A stretch of 64,000 nucleotides of DNA. It comes from Arthrinium phaeospermum (lineage: Eukaryota; Ascomycota; Sordariomycetes; Amphisphaeriales; Apiosporaceae). This document shows positions 23,785-34,951 of the stretch, piece after piece. The position numbers were made by a program, and so were the translations under genes. Numbering within the stretch: position 1 is the stretch's first letter; each line of letters starts with the position of its first letter. Where the stretch lies: the NCBI GenBank assembly GCA_006503535.1, contig QYRS01000005.1, positions 2,790,001 to 2,854,000 on the forward strand. Reading direction: 5' to 3'. The notes under the pieces were generated by a model. The model searched no databases, was not told where the DNA came from, and saw only the letters and a program-made list of their open reading frames with translations.

Positions 23785-25045
23785 ATGGCTGCCCGCGAGA
23801 TCCAGACCTTCGTCCTCGCCGAGAGGCCTACCGGCAACGTCGAGGTCGGCAAGACCTTCAGAATGGAGAAGGGCCCCGCCCCTACCGCCGACCAGCTCAA
23901 GGACGGCGAGATCCTCGTCGAGGCTCTGTACCTGTCCCTGGACCCCGCCATGCGCGGTTGGTTGAACGGTATGCCTTTCCCCCCATTGCGGCCCTACTAC
24001 TACGCCCGTATCATCTCTCTCGAGAGAGATCACCATGTTATTAGAGTTCCGTTGCTGACAGTACCGGCGGGGTAAAATAGACATGCGATCCTACGTCCCC
24101 CCTGTCGCCATCGGCGAGAAAATGCGCGGCGCGTCCGTCGCCAAGGTCCTGGCCAGCAAGAACGCCAACGTCAAGGAGGGTTCTCTGGTCACCGGTTTCA
24201 CCGGCTGGACCGAGATCGCCATCCTTGGCGACAAGCAGTTCGAGGTCGTTGAGCTCCCCAAGGGCGCTGAGGTCACCGATGCCGTCGGTGTTTTGGGTAA
24301 GTCGACCGCGACTCCTACATGCTGCTTGACAGTGTCGTGATTTATATGTACTGACTGCTTGACCTCTTCCCCTACAACAGGCATGACCGGTCTGACCGCC
24401 TACTTCGGTCTCCTCAAGATCGGCAAGCCCGTCAAGGGCGACACCGTCGTCGTCTCGGGCGCCGCCGGCGCCACCGGCTCCGTCGTGGCCCAGATCGCCA
24501 AGCTCAAGGGCTGCCGCGTCGTGGGCATCGCGGGCACCGACGACAAGTGCGCCTGGCTGAAGCAGGACCTCGGCCTGGACGAGGCCCTCAACTACAAGTC
24601 CCCGACCTTCAAGGAGGACTTCAAGAAGGCCACCCCGGACTTCATCAACGTTTACTACGACAACGTCGGCGGCGAGATCCTCGACATGGCCCTGGCGCGC
24701 GCCGCCTTCCGCTCGCGCTTCGTCATGTGCGGTTCGATTTCGGGCTACAACAACCCCAACAAGGAGGCCAGCGCCGGCATCAAGAACCTCTTCAACGTCA
24801 CCGCGCAGCGCATCCACATGGAGGGCTTCATCGTCTTCGACTTCATTGCCGACTACGCCGAGGGCCGCCGCGAGCTGAGCCAGTGGCTCGCCGACGGCTC
24901 GCTCAAGCGCAAGGCCACCATCGTCAAGGGCGGCCTGCAGGAGGCCGAGCGCGCCTTCAGCCACCTCTTCGAGGGCAAGAACACCGGCAAGCTGCTGGTC
25001 GAGGTCAAGCCTTACGAGGCCAACGTAGGTGGTTCCCGGTTGTGA
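23785..25045 (+). CDS. MDR-family NADP-dependent alkenal/one oxidoreductase
   Basis: A zinc-free medium-chain dehydrogenase/reductase of the leukotriene B4 12-hydroxydehydrogenase / 2-alkenal reductase branch. It reduces C=C bonds of unsaturated aldehydes or ketones with NADPH in the cytosol. Three exons: 23785-23968, 24081-24296 and 24381 onward. Seen features are the N-terminal LYLSLDPAMRGWLN and DMRSYVPPVAIGEKMRG, typical of this branch. The nucleotide-binding loop is VSGAAGATGSVVAQIAK (AxxGxxG type), followed by GCRVVGIAGTDDKCAWLK, YYDNVGGEILD and RFVMCGSISGYNN. No structural-zinc Cys cluster is present. The third exon either reads to a stop at 25045 or is spliced at 25025-25118 to a TAA at 25119-25121, which would end the protein at KPYEAN. 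The leader is CT-rich, as in well-expressed fungal genes. Confidence 0.88.
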
Positions 25046-25121
25046 TTTGGTTGACAGCGAGCGAAACCAAAGCGGTAGAAGAGGAAACGGTGTGCTGACT
25101 CCTGGTGTGTGGTTGTAGTAA

Positions 25122-26065
25122 GTGTTTCCCAAAGACGAAACGATGATGAATGATGGGCCCGGGGCGGCGGAACTGGTTCAGCCAGCGCAAGCCTGGCGTG
25201 GCTGATACGAATCACATGGGAAGGCTTCCCAGGATTATATTGCATTGTACGGTAGTTCAGGGCTCTTTTGCATCTTTTTGCATTTTCCAGTACAGGAGTG
25301 AATTCATGATATCCCAAACCAATTCTTGATTTTTTGCGTGACTTATATTTGCGAATTCCCGGCTGCTATTTTGCGTGTATTTTGAAAACAGCACTCCATG
25401 GTGGTGTAGTGGTTCGTTCTACATTGTCCTGATTAGTTGTCATTTTGACATGGCGTTTGACAAATACCCAAATGCAGGATCCCGCTTCGAAATTAACCAG
25501 AATAATTGAGCACCGCCATTATTTCTTTTCTCTTCCAAATGTATTATGTAGACCGCTGACCTGGGCCATATTCATTCTGTTTTGTTGGAGTGCAACGCGA
25601 TCTCATATGAGCAGAATTGATAGGTACGCGAACAGAACCCCTCGGGCGGGCTTAAAAGTTCGCCCAATTAGCAGGGCAAGACTTAATGGGTGGCCCACTC
25701 AAAAGTTGGCCCGCGTCGCGCTCAACGCCTCTGCCAGACGCGTCAAGCTCCGTCCCGCCATTTCCTTGTGATCCGACAACTATTTACACCGCGAACAGCA
25801 GCAACGCGTCTTGGGCTGGCAATCTTTTGGTTCTGTTTCACATCTCATAATGCTTGTATAATACTCTCTTTGTTCCATTTCTCTATTGGATTGTTTTCTG
25901 CGTAAATTGTCTACGCAACTTCTGTACACGATCACCTTTGGTCACCTGGGAATGGATCGCGACGCGTCCAGCAGCCGAGTCGCCAGCAGGTACGTTTTCC
26001 TCCACGGGATGCAAGATCTAGGGACCGTAGAGATGCACGGCATGCGATTTTTCGACTGAAACAAA
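25122..26065. other. Intergenic spacer
   Basis: No gene that I can support. The last 100 bases are the leader of the next gene. Confidence 0.4.
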
Positions 26066-26836
26066 ATGGCTAACCAGAATTACTCCAGGCCTCAGCTACG
26101 AACATACAGCAAGCGCGCAACGCCAAGAGACGACAGCGAGCCCCCGGCCAAGAAACAGAAAACTCGCGATGTTGCAAAACCGACAGCGGCCGTCGTGCCG
26201 AAGGCCACACCCAGCAAGCCTGAGCCAGCAAGCTCGAAAAATACGAAATCAAAACAGCCCGAGCTCCCGGCGCAGCGTCCCGCAGAGCCATCAAAGAAGG
26301 GCACCATCATGAGCTACTTCAAAGTCACTTCCCCATCGTCTGGAACTGCGACGCCCTGCGAGATCTCATCCGAAGCCGTGGATCCTCCGTCCACGCCGCC
26401 GTCTTCACCACCGGCTTTGTCACACGACCGTAAGCGGCGGCGCAGGTTAACGACGAAACCGTCGTACCAATCAACCCCCGAACTCGAGAGCGAGAGGGAC
26501 GCGACTGAATCGGCAACGGAAGATGAGCCCGAGAAGAGGATCAAGACCCTGGCTCTCAGTGACGTCGCGGCACAGAAACTCAACCAGAAGGACCAGGGCG
26601 AAGAGACCCGGTCCGAGGCCGGAAAGCGCGGGGCGGCGAAGAAGACCGCAAAGCCCAAGAAAACAGCTACTGTGCAGACGACGATTGTCTTGTCCTTGAA
26701 CGAGACGGGGTTCGTCGAATGCCAGGAGTGCAACATGCTGTATAACTCGCTGCACGAAAAGGACGTCAAGCTACATACGCGGCGCCACGCTGCTTTCCTA
26801 CGCAAGGCAAAGCTGGGAGAAACGGAGAGAGACTGA
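26066..26836 (+). CDS. ESCO-type zinc-finger protein without the acetyltransferase domain
   Basis: Intronless, 256 residues. Most of the chain is disordered and Lys/Pro/Ser-rich with nuclear-signal-like runs (AKKQK, RKRRRR). Near the C-terminus is a C2H2 finger of the Eco1/ESCO kind: FVECQECNMLYNSLHEKD followed by VKLHTRRH, with C219, C222, H237 and H241. In Eco1 this finger precedes the acetyltransferase domain that acetylates cohesin Smc3. Here the protein ends about 15 residues after the finger, so no enzyme is present. KGTIMSYF (78-85) has the I-x-x-Y-F spacing of a PCNA-interacting box with K in place of Q, as in Eco1 N-termini. Inference: a replication-fork or cohesion-linked factor, or a half of a split Eco1. 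Confidence 0.75.
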   Translation: MANQNYSRPQLRTYSKRATPRDDSEPPAKKQKTRDVAKPTAAVVPKATPSKPEPASSKNTKSKQPELPAQRPAEPSKKGTIMSYFKVTSPSSGTATPCEISSEAVDPPSTPPSSPPALSHDRKRRRRLTTKPSYQSTPELESERDATESATEDEPEKRIKTLALSDVAAQKLNQKDQGEETRSEAGKRGAAKKTAKPKKTATVQTTIVLSLNETGFVECQECNMLYNSLHEKDVKLHTRRHAAFLRKAKLGETERD

Positions 26837-27879
26837 TCGAGGATACTGGCATATTGAGCATTGGGCGGCGTTTACGGAATACTTAGGGCATGAATGGATG
26901 ATACCATAGAGTTGGCGCAAACCAAGCCTTGAATTTATAGCTTTGGTCAAGTGTAGGCCATTTTGAGCACTGATGAATATCTTCGAGTCGTGGTGATATC
27001 GGCGTGTACCCCTTTGCTCTACTGATACGGGCTAGTGAGTCATTGCCTTTCTCGAGACATCTCCTTTCCTGGCTCCCGTCTGTGCCCTGCATAATAGGCC
27101 AGTACCACAGGAGCTTATTAGAAGGCTGAAGGTGCAGACTGGACTACAGCACTTGTAAATGCTTATTATTTGTCACCCATAGACCACTAGTCTGTAAATT
27201 TATAGCTACTGACTAAGTGGCTTTGGCAGATGTGCTACTGCGGTGTGGTGAACGATGAAGTTCGCTAGAACTCCCGCATTGTTTGACATCAACGTACAAA
27301 TACAATGAACGTTCTCTGCTGACTACAACGGTATGCACGCACTTAGGTAGCAACGTTCTTTCCAGCGCGACGTGTTATATCACTTATCCCATCATTTCCT
27401 CCGAGCTGGTATCTCTCGTCTTCCTATTCCTGTTGTGGGTTTGGCAACACCTACTGCAGATGTGTTGCTTACATGGGTTAGGTGTGTAAGCTCATGTGTG
27501 GGTCAACCACTTTAGCAGGTATTCTAAACGAGAGCGCTTGAACCATGGGTAAGGCAAAGTTGATGCCACCTTTCGATACCGGAAGCTTGGAAATTGGAAG
27601 ATGGGACTTTGTACTCAGCAACATTGAAATCAGTTGGGTTTTTATCAAATTATCAGTTTGTACGGAGAGGTTGTTCTTGTTGCGCCTCAGGACTTGCAAC
27701 AGAGGTAGACTTAGGCGGGCGCTCTGAGCCAATGGCGGGGCCTACCTAGTACCGATAAAAGATAAGATAAGATTGTCAAAAAATAATTTGGGACCTGGGC
27801 CTGGGAATAGCGTCAGTCAAGACCAATTAGCTGCGGCTTTCATCCACCTCCCAGTCAATTACACCCAAACACAATCAAG
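26837..27879. other. Intergenic spacer
   Basis: No gene that I can support on either strand; only short open frames. Confidence 0.4.
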
Positions 27880-30053
27880 ATGCCGAAAGCACCTCGCTCG
27901 AAGCGCCAGGCCATCCGCGAGGAGCGCAAAGCCAAGCGCGAGGGCAAGCAAGCCGACGAGGCCCACGCCGAGGAGCGCCAAGCTGCCAAACGCCAAAGAG
28001 TAGACGAAGATGGCAACGCCGCATTCTACGCAACCGGAGCGAATGGCGTCGAGCCAGCATTCGAGCAGGGCCACGAGCAGCCCGAGAAGGAGTTCTTCGG
28101 TATGCTCACGGACGAAGAGCAGGAATACTTCCGTTCCGTAGACGAAGTGCTCGACGTCGACGAGTTTCCATCGCAAGAAGATCGCGACATCTACCTATCC
28201 AACGTCTTTATCGAAGCCCAGGGCAAGGAGCTGAAACTGGCCTGCAGTCAATCGTGCTCTCGCCTGCTGGAGAGGCTTATTCTCATGTCCAATACCCGGC
28301 AAAGAAGAAGCTGTTCGAGCAATTCGCGACCCATTTCCTCAACCTCCTGCAACACAGATTCGCAAGTCACTGCTGCGAGACGCTCTTCGTACAGTCCGCG
28401 CCCATAGTCACGCGCGAACTTACCGGAGAACGCGACGACCAGCCCACAGAGTCCGATGAGCAGCCGCTGCCTTTAATGGAGGAACTGTTTCTCCTCAGTC
28501 TAGACGAGCTCGAGGGCCATTTCAGCTATCTTGTGACCGACCGATTTGCCTCCCACAGCATACGAGTTCTGTTGATGATCTTATCCGGCCGCCCTTTGGA
28601 GCAGTCATCTACAAAGTCTCTCATGCACAGCCGGAGGAAGGAGAAGATAACCGTACCGTGGAAATCAAATCCCACGGGCGACAACAACGAAAGCGCCGAG
28701 GCGCGGGCCGTCCCAGCTGTCTTCACGTTGGCGGCGAAGAAGATTATCAGCGACTCTACCTCCGGTATGGACTCGACAGCCTTGCGGGTTCTTGCGACTC
28801 ACCCGACAGGTAACCCCGTCCTCCAGTTGTTGCTGGAGCTCGACATTGCCCTCAACCCCAAAGTCGACGGCGAAGGTGGCCAGACGACACTTCTATGGCA
28901 ACTTCTCCCTGATGCACCAACATCCTTGAAGGACGAGAAGTCACCGGCAAACGACTTTATAAACGCCATGCTATACGATCCGGTTGGCTCTCGTCTCCTC
29001 GAGACCCTAGTCACCCACTGCCCCGGAAAGGTTTTCAAGGCTATGTGGAGGACTAACCTGGGCCCCCGCATCCAGAGTTTGGTGCGCAACGACATCGCTT
29101 CGTACCCTGCGATCCGAATGTTGATCCGTGTGGGCAAGGAGGAGCTCGTGGCTGCAATGGAGAAGATCCTCCCGGAAGTTCCCAAGCTGGTGTCTTTGTC
29201 CCGGTTCAATGTTCTCAAGACTTTGTTTGAGCGTTTACAGGTTCGCGAGGCCAAGCCCGAGATAGACTCGCTCATGAAAGCATTGACCGCTGCCTTGGGC
29301 CGAGACAAGAAGGAACTCGTCCCCAAGCTCTGCATTCCCCAGCCCGCCGACGAGTCGGAAGCCAAGAAGGGTCAGCCGTCCTTCTTAAAAGCGCAGTCGG
29401 TGATTGCCTCTCATGGATGCCATCTCACCACGACGCTGCTTTCGATTCCTGGGCTACCGAGGAAGTCGATACAGACATCGATACACAATCTGCCGGCTGA
29501 GGTTCTTGTGAGCCTTGCCACGACATCCGGACCGACCGCCCACGTCCTGTTGGCGGCCTTCTCCAACCCTTCCGAGGACAAGATCTTTCACAAGCGACTC
29601 GTGGCTACCCTGGTGCCCCACACGATGGAGCTGGCCCAATCGCAGTACGGCAGCAAGGTTCTCAGCGCCATCATCAGCATCCCATCGAGGAGCGAGGGCT
29701 TCCTGCTGCCCTTCCACATCAAGGAGCAGATCATGATGCGGCTGGGCGAGCACGAGGCGGAGCTGCGCGAGACGTTCGAGGGCCGCAAGGTGTGGCGGGC
29801 GTGGGAGGGCGACATGTGCAAGACGCGGCGGGTGGACTGGATCGCGTGGGCCAAGGAGGTGGACAGCCCGTCGGGCGAGGCGGCGGCGGTGGAGCTGCCG
29901 TGGCAGAAGAAGAAGGCGGCGGCGGCGGCGGAGACGTCGGCGAGGCCGTCGGGGCCCGCGCCGCGGTATAGGAAGGGGGCTGAGGATAACCCCAATGCGG
30001 TGGGTGTGGGGAAACGGAAGAGGGGGGCGGATGGGGATGTGGAGATGAGTTAG
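27880..30053 (+). CDS. NOP9: Nop9, nucleolar Pumilio-repeat protein (one frameshift)
   Basis: Nop9 is a U-shaped Pumilio-type RNA-binding protein of the 90S pre-ribosome needed for 18S rRNA maturation. The N-terminus is basic (MPKAPRSKRQAIREERKAKR), then EYFRSVDEVLDVDEF and ELKLACSQSCSRLLERLIL, the family's first repeat. The frame then jumps by one base near 28288-28300 and continues with KKLFEQFATHFLNLLQHRFASHCCETLF. Pumilio-like repeats follow to about 29750 (LVTDRFASHSIRVLL, THPTGNPVLQLLLELD, YDPVGSRLLETLVTHCPG, SQYGSKVLSAIISIP). The end is Lys/Arg-rich and stops at 30053. The gap between the two frames is too small for an intron. Since this gene should be essential, a missing base in the assembly is the most likely cause. 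Without it the protein would be about 720 residues, the usual length. Confidence 0.88.
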
Positions 30054-30361
30054 AGAGAACCAATGGGTGTATCTATTATTGACGTCGAATGAACATGAAC
30101 ATACACCGGTTAGTACACTGGGGTAAACGTTGAACCAATCTCTTATCACCTGTTACAGGGCATTATGTGACAATTATGATCGACTACGGGTATGACACCG
30201 GAAAGGTAGTAGTAGATGAGCGTGCAGTTGAAAGGCGTATATTCCTATATACACCCTTGCCAAAGCATGAGGTTACTTCTCATGCCCATCTAGTACTCAA
30301 TATGAGGCATGGTCTGGGGTGTCTCGACCCCACACACTGGCTTCCTCAGCCCGATCAAGAA

Positions 30362-30640
30362 AGATAGACACCGCCGCCGCCGCCGTGAGGAACGCGGCGC
30401 CCGCCCCCGCCGCCCCCATGTCCGCACCTGCCGCCCCATGCCCGCACCAGCAGTAGCAGCAGCAGCAGCAGAGACAGAGACAGAGCCTGCTGCCGCCCCG
30501 CCCTCTGCCTCGGCTCGGCCTCGGGCCAGCCGCTGCCAGAGGGTCCGGGACTTGTGGCATCGTGTGTCACGAGCATGAGTCGTGCAGATTTCTCAATTGC
30601 AGATGAACGTCGTCGAAATCGCGGTCTATAGTTGGTTAAG
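30362..30640. repeat. Element R, copy 1 (partner of gene A)
   Basis: First of three related elements, each lying about 390-450 bases beyond the 3' end of one copy of the KKRKRV family. It has GCC/CAG-rich low-complexity DNA, then a block near 30585-30630 shared almost base for base with copies 2 and 3. In copies 2 and 3 the block would encode GRFLxCxMNVVEIAxY on the plus strand. In this copy one base is missing before the ATG, breaking that frame. Confidence 0.75.
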
Positions 30641-31026
30641 AAAGGTTTATCTAGTAATATTTCAAACATATATTATTTACTCTTTTTCCTGATTGATCAA
30701 CTCACGGCATGAAGTACGGAAATCACATTGTAACTCAGCAGCGGTAGTACATACGCAAATGAGCATTATTTCAACGTTTCAGGCAACTGTTCTCATGCAG
30801 TCATATCGTAGAGAGAATAGGATCTTTACTGCAGGATGGTGGCATTCCTGATCATTAGCCAAACTAGGGTAAGTCCTCTCCTGTATGTATGTGTATGTAT
30901 CCATACCGTTCCCCCACGGCGCATCCATAACGGTTTCTTCACAGATACAGCCTGATCTTTAACCAGGAGCTCTTCGCCGAATAAATTTCCAATGCTAGCA
31001 AATCCACGGTGTTCTTTGATGTGGAG

Positions 31027-31848
31027 CTATGATTTGTCTCCACGGTCGGGACGCCGAACAGCCTCGAGCGATGCTGGTATGTATGGAGGCATCGTTGATG
31101 GATCTCCAGCTGAATCTTCGTGGGGTGACTCGCCATTTCTCGATGCGAGTCTCTTCTGCAGTCTCGTAAAGCGTTTCAAGGGCCCATGTTGTCTCTTGGA
31201 GCCCTGGTTTTGATCAGACGGCTCCTCCAGCTTCGGCTGTGAGGCTTGATTGCCATCCTTGGGTTGGGTTTTGATCTTGTCGACCATATAGTACTCGGTT
31301 CCCGACTTGCTAGACAGCCCAGGATTGTCGACCTTGGTTCTCTTAATCGGCTTCACGCCGATCTCCTCATCCGCCTCATCCGAGAACCGAACGCGCTTTC
31401 GTTTCTTGTCTCGCTTGATGTCACTATCGATCATCAGGGGTCTTCGCCGACGAAGGATGCCATAATGATGGATGCTAAGGTCCTGCGAGCTGTCAGTACC
31501 TGTTTACTGGCGCGATACTAGGTACTTACTTGGACGGGCTGAACCAGCGTGCTTACGCTGATCGAGGCTGATGGATTGGATTCCCAATGAGCCAAAGGGC
31601 TACTCGAGGTGCCCATGTTGTGCTCAGCAGGGCTGGACGAGGGATCCTGCTGTTTGTCTTGACCGTCGTCCTTCATGGCCTTCGCTACAGCCTTGTAAAC
31701 GGTCTTATCAATAGCCGTACTGATGGCATTGTCGACGGCGGCCTGCTCGGAAGTTGTCTGGTGAAAGTTAGCAATGAAGCCAGCGGAGAACAGCGTCCAA
31801 GCGATGGGTACTTACTCGTTCCATGATTGAGTTCGATGTGAAGTCCAT
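31027..31848 (-). CDS. KKRKRV-family protein, copy A (intact)
   Basis: Not recognised. Three exons: 31848-31816, 31757-31530 and 31482-31027 (238 residues). Introns have GTAAGT donors, and the first has a tgctaac branch site. Exon 2 encodes TSEQAAVDNAISTAIDKTVY-KAVAKAMKDD, a likely helical segment. Exon 3 starts DLSIHHYGILRRRRPLMIDS and runs into DIKRDKKRKRVRFSDEADEE, a basic cluster beside an acidic one. This looks like a nuclear signal followed by a phosphorylatable acidic patch. The C-terminus ends YIPASLEAVRRPDRGDKS. Copies B and C on the same strand share the exon structure, the basic motif and the ASLxAVRRxD end. This is the only copy open from start to stop. A nuclear role is an inference from the basic motif alone. 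Confidence 0.6.
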
Positions 31849-32739
31849 CTTGACTGGGTCGAACACGAATGTGGTTGACTTAATTCGGGGGTGCCGGCCA
31901 GATAAATTCAATTGGGATGCCAAATCGCAAAGCTCTACGTCTCCTTCTCCGCTGATAACTGTCTGGAGGGTCTCGAGACAAGATGTCGAGGAAGACGGGG
32001 ATGGGCAAGATCAGATCAATCCACAACACGTGGAAGATGTATGGGGCAGCCCGTGACAGCTTGTTGAAGCGCTTGAGTAACTTGAAGTCCTCGTTGGGTT
32101 TCTCTTCAGCTGGAGTTGGTGGATTGTTCGGTAATTTGTTCGGGCTGGTTGGGGCGTGAAAGTTGTTTTTCTTGACGATCCTTAACCAGCGTGATTGTGG
32201 TTTGATGTTTTGCTTAATGTGTTGATGGAAAGTTGACCCGAATAAAGCACGGTTTTGATGCTTATTGCGGAATGTTTTCTCTGCTCGGTTGAGAAGGTGG
32301 GAGCTCGATGGAAAAGATCTCTCGTAAAAGGGAATTTTGCAAGTCATGTAACTGTTATTGACGTTAAATGAATATGAACGTACTCTGATTAAATCAACGC
32401 TGAATTATTGTTTATTGGCATTATGTGATATTCTTAATAGACTAAGCCAGTGTCAGATCAGCATGCCGGATGTCGAGAGTATCTTTATGCTATATAAGTC
32501 GCTGGCGGTGCAGTTGTGTTACTTGTGCCTCCTTCCAAGAGAAGATGATCGTCTTCGACCTCGGCGACCTTCTCATGACCGCTCTCGAGTTGAAGGAGCT
32601 AGAAGCAGCTATCTACACAAGCATGGCTTAGTACACCGACGGCCTTATCGAAAGTCCCTGGCAGGCTTCCTGGCGGGGACAATCAGTTCGCACTACATCT
32701 GGCCAGTTCTTCTATTACCCAAATGGTTCCCTAATCAAC
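31849..32739. other. Spacer between triplication units 1 and 2
   Basis: Upstream region of copy A and left flank of element R copy 2. Around 32541-32627 a 28-codon frame starting MIVFDLGDLLM occurs after a TATATAAG at about 32492. It resembles the first strand of HAD hydrolases but stops at once, so I do not call a gene. Confidence 0.35.
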
Positions 32740-32767
32740 GCAACGTAGACGACTCCGCCCACGCCCG

Positions 32768-32808
<41 letters not shown>

Positions 32809-32895
32809 CCAAAAGGCCAAGGACATGTAGTATCCAGTCGGGCAGATTTCTCAATTGCTGGATGAATGTCGTCGAAATCGCGGTCTACGAGTGAC
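32740..32895. repeat. Element R, copy 2, with an AGC microsatellite
   Basis: Contains the shared opening AACGTAGACGACTCCGCCCA, an uninterrupted AGC run near 32772-32806 and the conserved end block. The plus strand reads GRFLNCWMNVVEIAVYE and then a stop at 32894. It lies about 450 bases from the 3' end of copy B. Confidence 0.75.
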
Positions 32896-33345
32896 CTCGT
32901 AATCGGAAAAAGGCTATAAGTAATACATCAGAACGATTGTGAATAGATGGTATTGAAAGGTGTTTCCAATACACCCTCATCATTTATTAATAATTTCATA
33001 AACACAGGTTGAATTAGACGCACTGAAGTCGTATTATCATGGTTTTCTTAATTGATGTGAGCATGAGATATATTCATTTTGCTCAACTAATGTTATCTGT
33101 TATCCAGTCGTGGTTCAAGCCACGCATCGCAGTCACAGTCAGCCATCTCACCAGACGGCGCCTTCCAGAGCAATAGTAACGCGCCAGCTATGCACAGGTA
33201 CGATTCGTGTACAGTGTAGCTCTGCCGTAACAGAAGTTTCCAGTCCCATTTCCTCATTGCCAGGTCGTAAACCATGTCGCATTGCGTGTTGATTGGTTCA
33301 TCGATCTCACCTAGTCGACTCCGCGGTATTTCCATACGGAGCGGC

Positions 33346-33840
33346 TTAAGCGTCTCCACTATCGGAGCGGCGAACAGCTGCGAGCGATGCCGTGATTTAA
33401 GGAGGCGTCGTTGAAAGATCGTGAGATGGCTCCTCGGGTTGAGGCTTGCCATCCTCCTTGACGGCATGACTCGAAAAAATGGAGGCGACATCTTTGGCAA
33501 CCAGTCGCTCCCATTTTCTCGTGAAATAAGCCTCGGGATCACGTCGTTTCTCTTCCAACTTGCGGGCTCTCTTTTTTCGTGGCCGCTCGGTGGCTGACAT
33601 GTTGGAGGGCGTAGCCGTGTCGATCTCGATCTTCTCCTCGGTTCCCATGACTTCGTCTTCCTCGTCCGCGAAGGCGACGCGCTTGCGCTTCTTCTCTTGC
33701 TTACGTCATTGTCGATCTTCAGCGGCTTGCGACCCTGAAGTAAGATCGGTCTGGGCCTCTCGAGAGCCTGATGTGGGTGAATGTTAACAAGGCCTTAGTT
33801 CAATGAGAATGGGAGAGTGATTGGTACTTACAGAATCCAT
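33346..33840 (-). pseudogene. KKRKRV-family, copy B (shortened, frame-broken)
   Basis: Paralogue of copies A and C. Exon 1 gives MDS, then a GTAAGT intron, then ALERPRPILLQGRKPLKIDND. It lacks the middle exon of A and C. One base is missing just after that point, shifting out of the frame that gives EKKRKRVAFADEEDEVMG. Further on, ERPRKKRARKLEEKRR is a second basic cluster. Near the end, TTPP is followed by a TAA at 33397-33399 where copy A has a Tyr codon. Similarity continues past it in frame (ITASLAAVRRSDSGDA) to a second TAA at 33346. The frameshift and the stop make it a likely pseudogene, though the frameshift could be an assembly error. Confidence 0.6.
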
Positions 33841-34339
33841 CCTTTCAGAAGCTGGAACGTGTGAAGAGGAGGTATGTGTGAGTTTCGCTGATGCTGTTGA
33901 TGCGATGGGTCTGCAGCTTGGTCTCGCGATGACTTTCAGATTTCGTATGTTTGTGGTAGGAAGTTCTGATGTGAACGTGCTTGGTACGTGGTTGTAGATG
34001 ATGTGGTTAACAGGAAGTCGAAGTTTCTGAGCATCAACGTCGATGAAATGCCACTTGCGTTGGGTAGTTGTTGGGAATCGAAACGAGTTATCGGATTTCC
34101 TGCGCAACAGAAGTTGGGAATCGAAACTTTATCAGATTTCCTGCACAACAGAAGTTTGCAATCAAATTAAATCAGCTTTTCCAGGAAGAAATTAACAATG
34201 GTTGGTTTATATAAAATACTGACAATTAAAAGCTCGAAATAATCAAAAGAAGCAGCACATTGAGCTTCAAGCAATGGTCACACATATACGAATGAGCCAG
34301 AGTTGAACTTTTCATGAGATTGTTCTCATGCAATCATAT
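33841..34339. other. Upstream region of copy B, with internal direct repeat
   Basis: Similar in part to the region upstream of copy C (GATGTGGTTAACxGGAAG and an AATTAACAATGGTTGG-like block), so the duplicated unit includes promoter DNA. Two direct copies of about 45 bases, of the form GTTGGGAATCGAAAC...TTTCCTGCxCAACAGAA, lie at about 34070-34155. Confidence 0.5.
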
Positions 34340-34562
34340 CAACGCAAGGTAGACAACTCCGCCCACGCCGCCGCCGGCATGAGGAACCCCGCGCCCGCGC
34401 CAACAGCAGCAGCACCAGAGCCAGAGCCAGAGCCAGAGCCGGCCCGTCCTCGGGCTCGGACTCGACCTCAGGCCAGGAGTACCACATGGCCAGTTGTGCA
34501 TGAGTCGGGCAGATTTCTCGGTTGCAAGATGAACGTCGTCGAAATCGCGATCTATAAGTAGT
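34340..34562. repeat. Element R, copy 3
   Basis: Same architecture as copies 1 and 2: AACGCAAGGTAGACAACTCC, a Pro/Ala/Glu-coding low-complexity middle, then the conserved end block. On the plus strand it reads HESGRFLGCKMNVVEIAIYK and a stop at 34561. It lies about 390 bases from the 3' end of copy C. Whether it is coding or a structural repeat is open. Confidence 0.75.
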
Positions 34563-34951
34563 CTGACGAGGTAGCAAGTGATCCATATTCGTATTTCTCT
34601 ACCTAGCTATGTGAGAGCGCTTATGTACAAAAGTAGCGATCCAACGCCAGTGAAGTGTCTGCATAGATAAAGCAAGCAGCAGCGTGTCATTACCGAATCT
34701 TCTCAAATTCGGTTTCATTCAGTGTCATCCAGTATCGTTAAGTGAACCAAGGCAGTAATTCTCTCCACATCCAGGCGATGCGTGTGGTGTCCATTCCCAT
34801 TCCAATATCCATTCCTCATAATGTACATGCTGGAAAGCTTCTTCTTTGTTGATTCCCAGAGCGTCCCCAAGTAAGCGATGGAGGTAAGGTGAACCCTGCG
34901 GTAGGCTCTCATTTGTAGCCAAATCTGGCGAGGGCTTACAGTTATCGGTGC

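Noticed and set aside
24041..25132. 363-codon minus-strand frame over the MDR gene
   Set aside because: Antisense shadow of a well-supported oxidoreductase with correct introns.
32541..32627. Short frame starting MIVFDLGDLLM, like the first strand of HAD phosphatases
   Set aside because: Stops after 28 codons and none of the later HAD motifs follows; too short to support a gene.
30362..34562. CRISPR-like or transposon terminal repeats among the three R elements
   Set aside because: Spacing is irregular (about 2.3 and 1.7 kb), there are no inverted ends or target duplications that I can see, and the elements travel with a host-like gene; segmental duplication explains them better.
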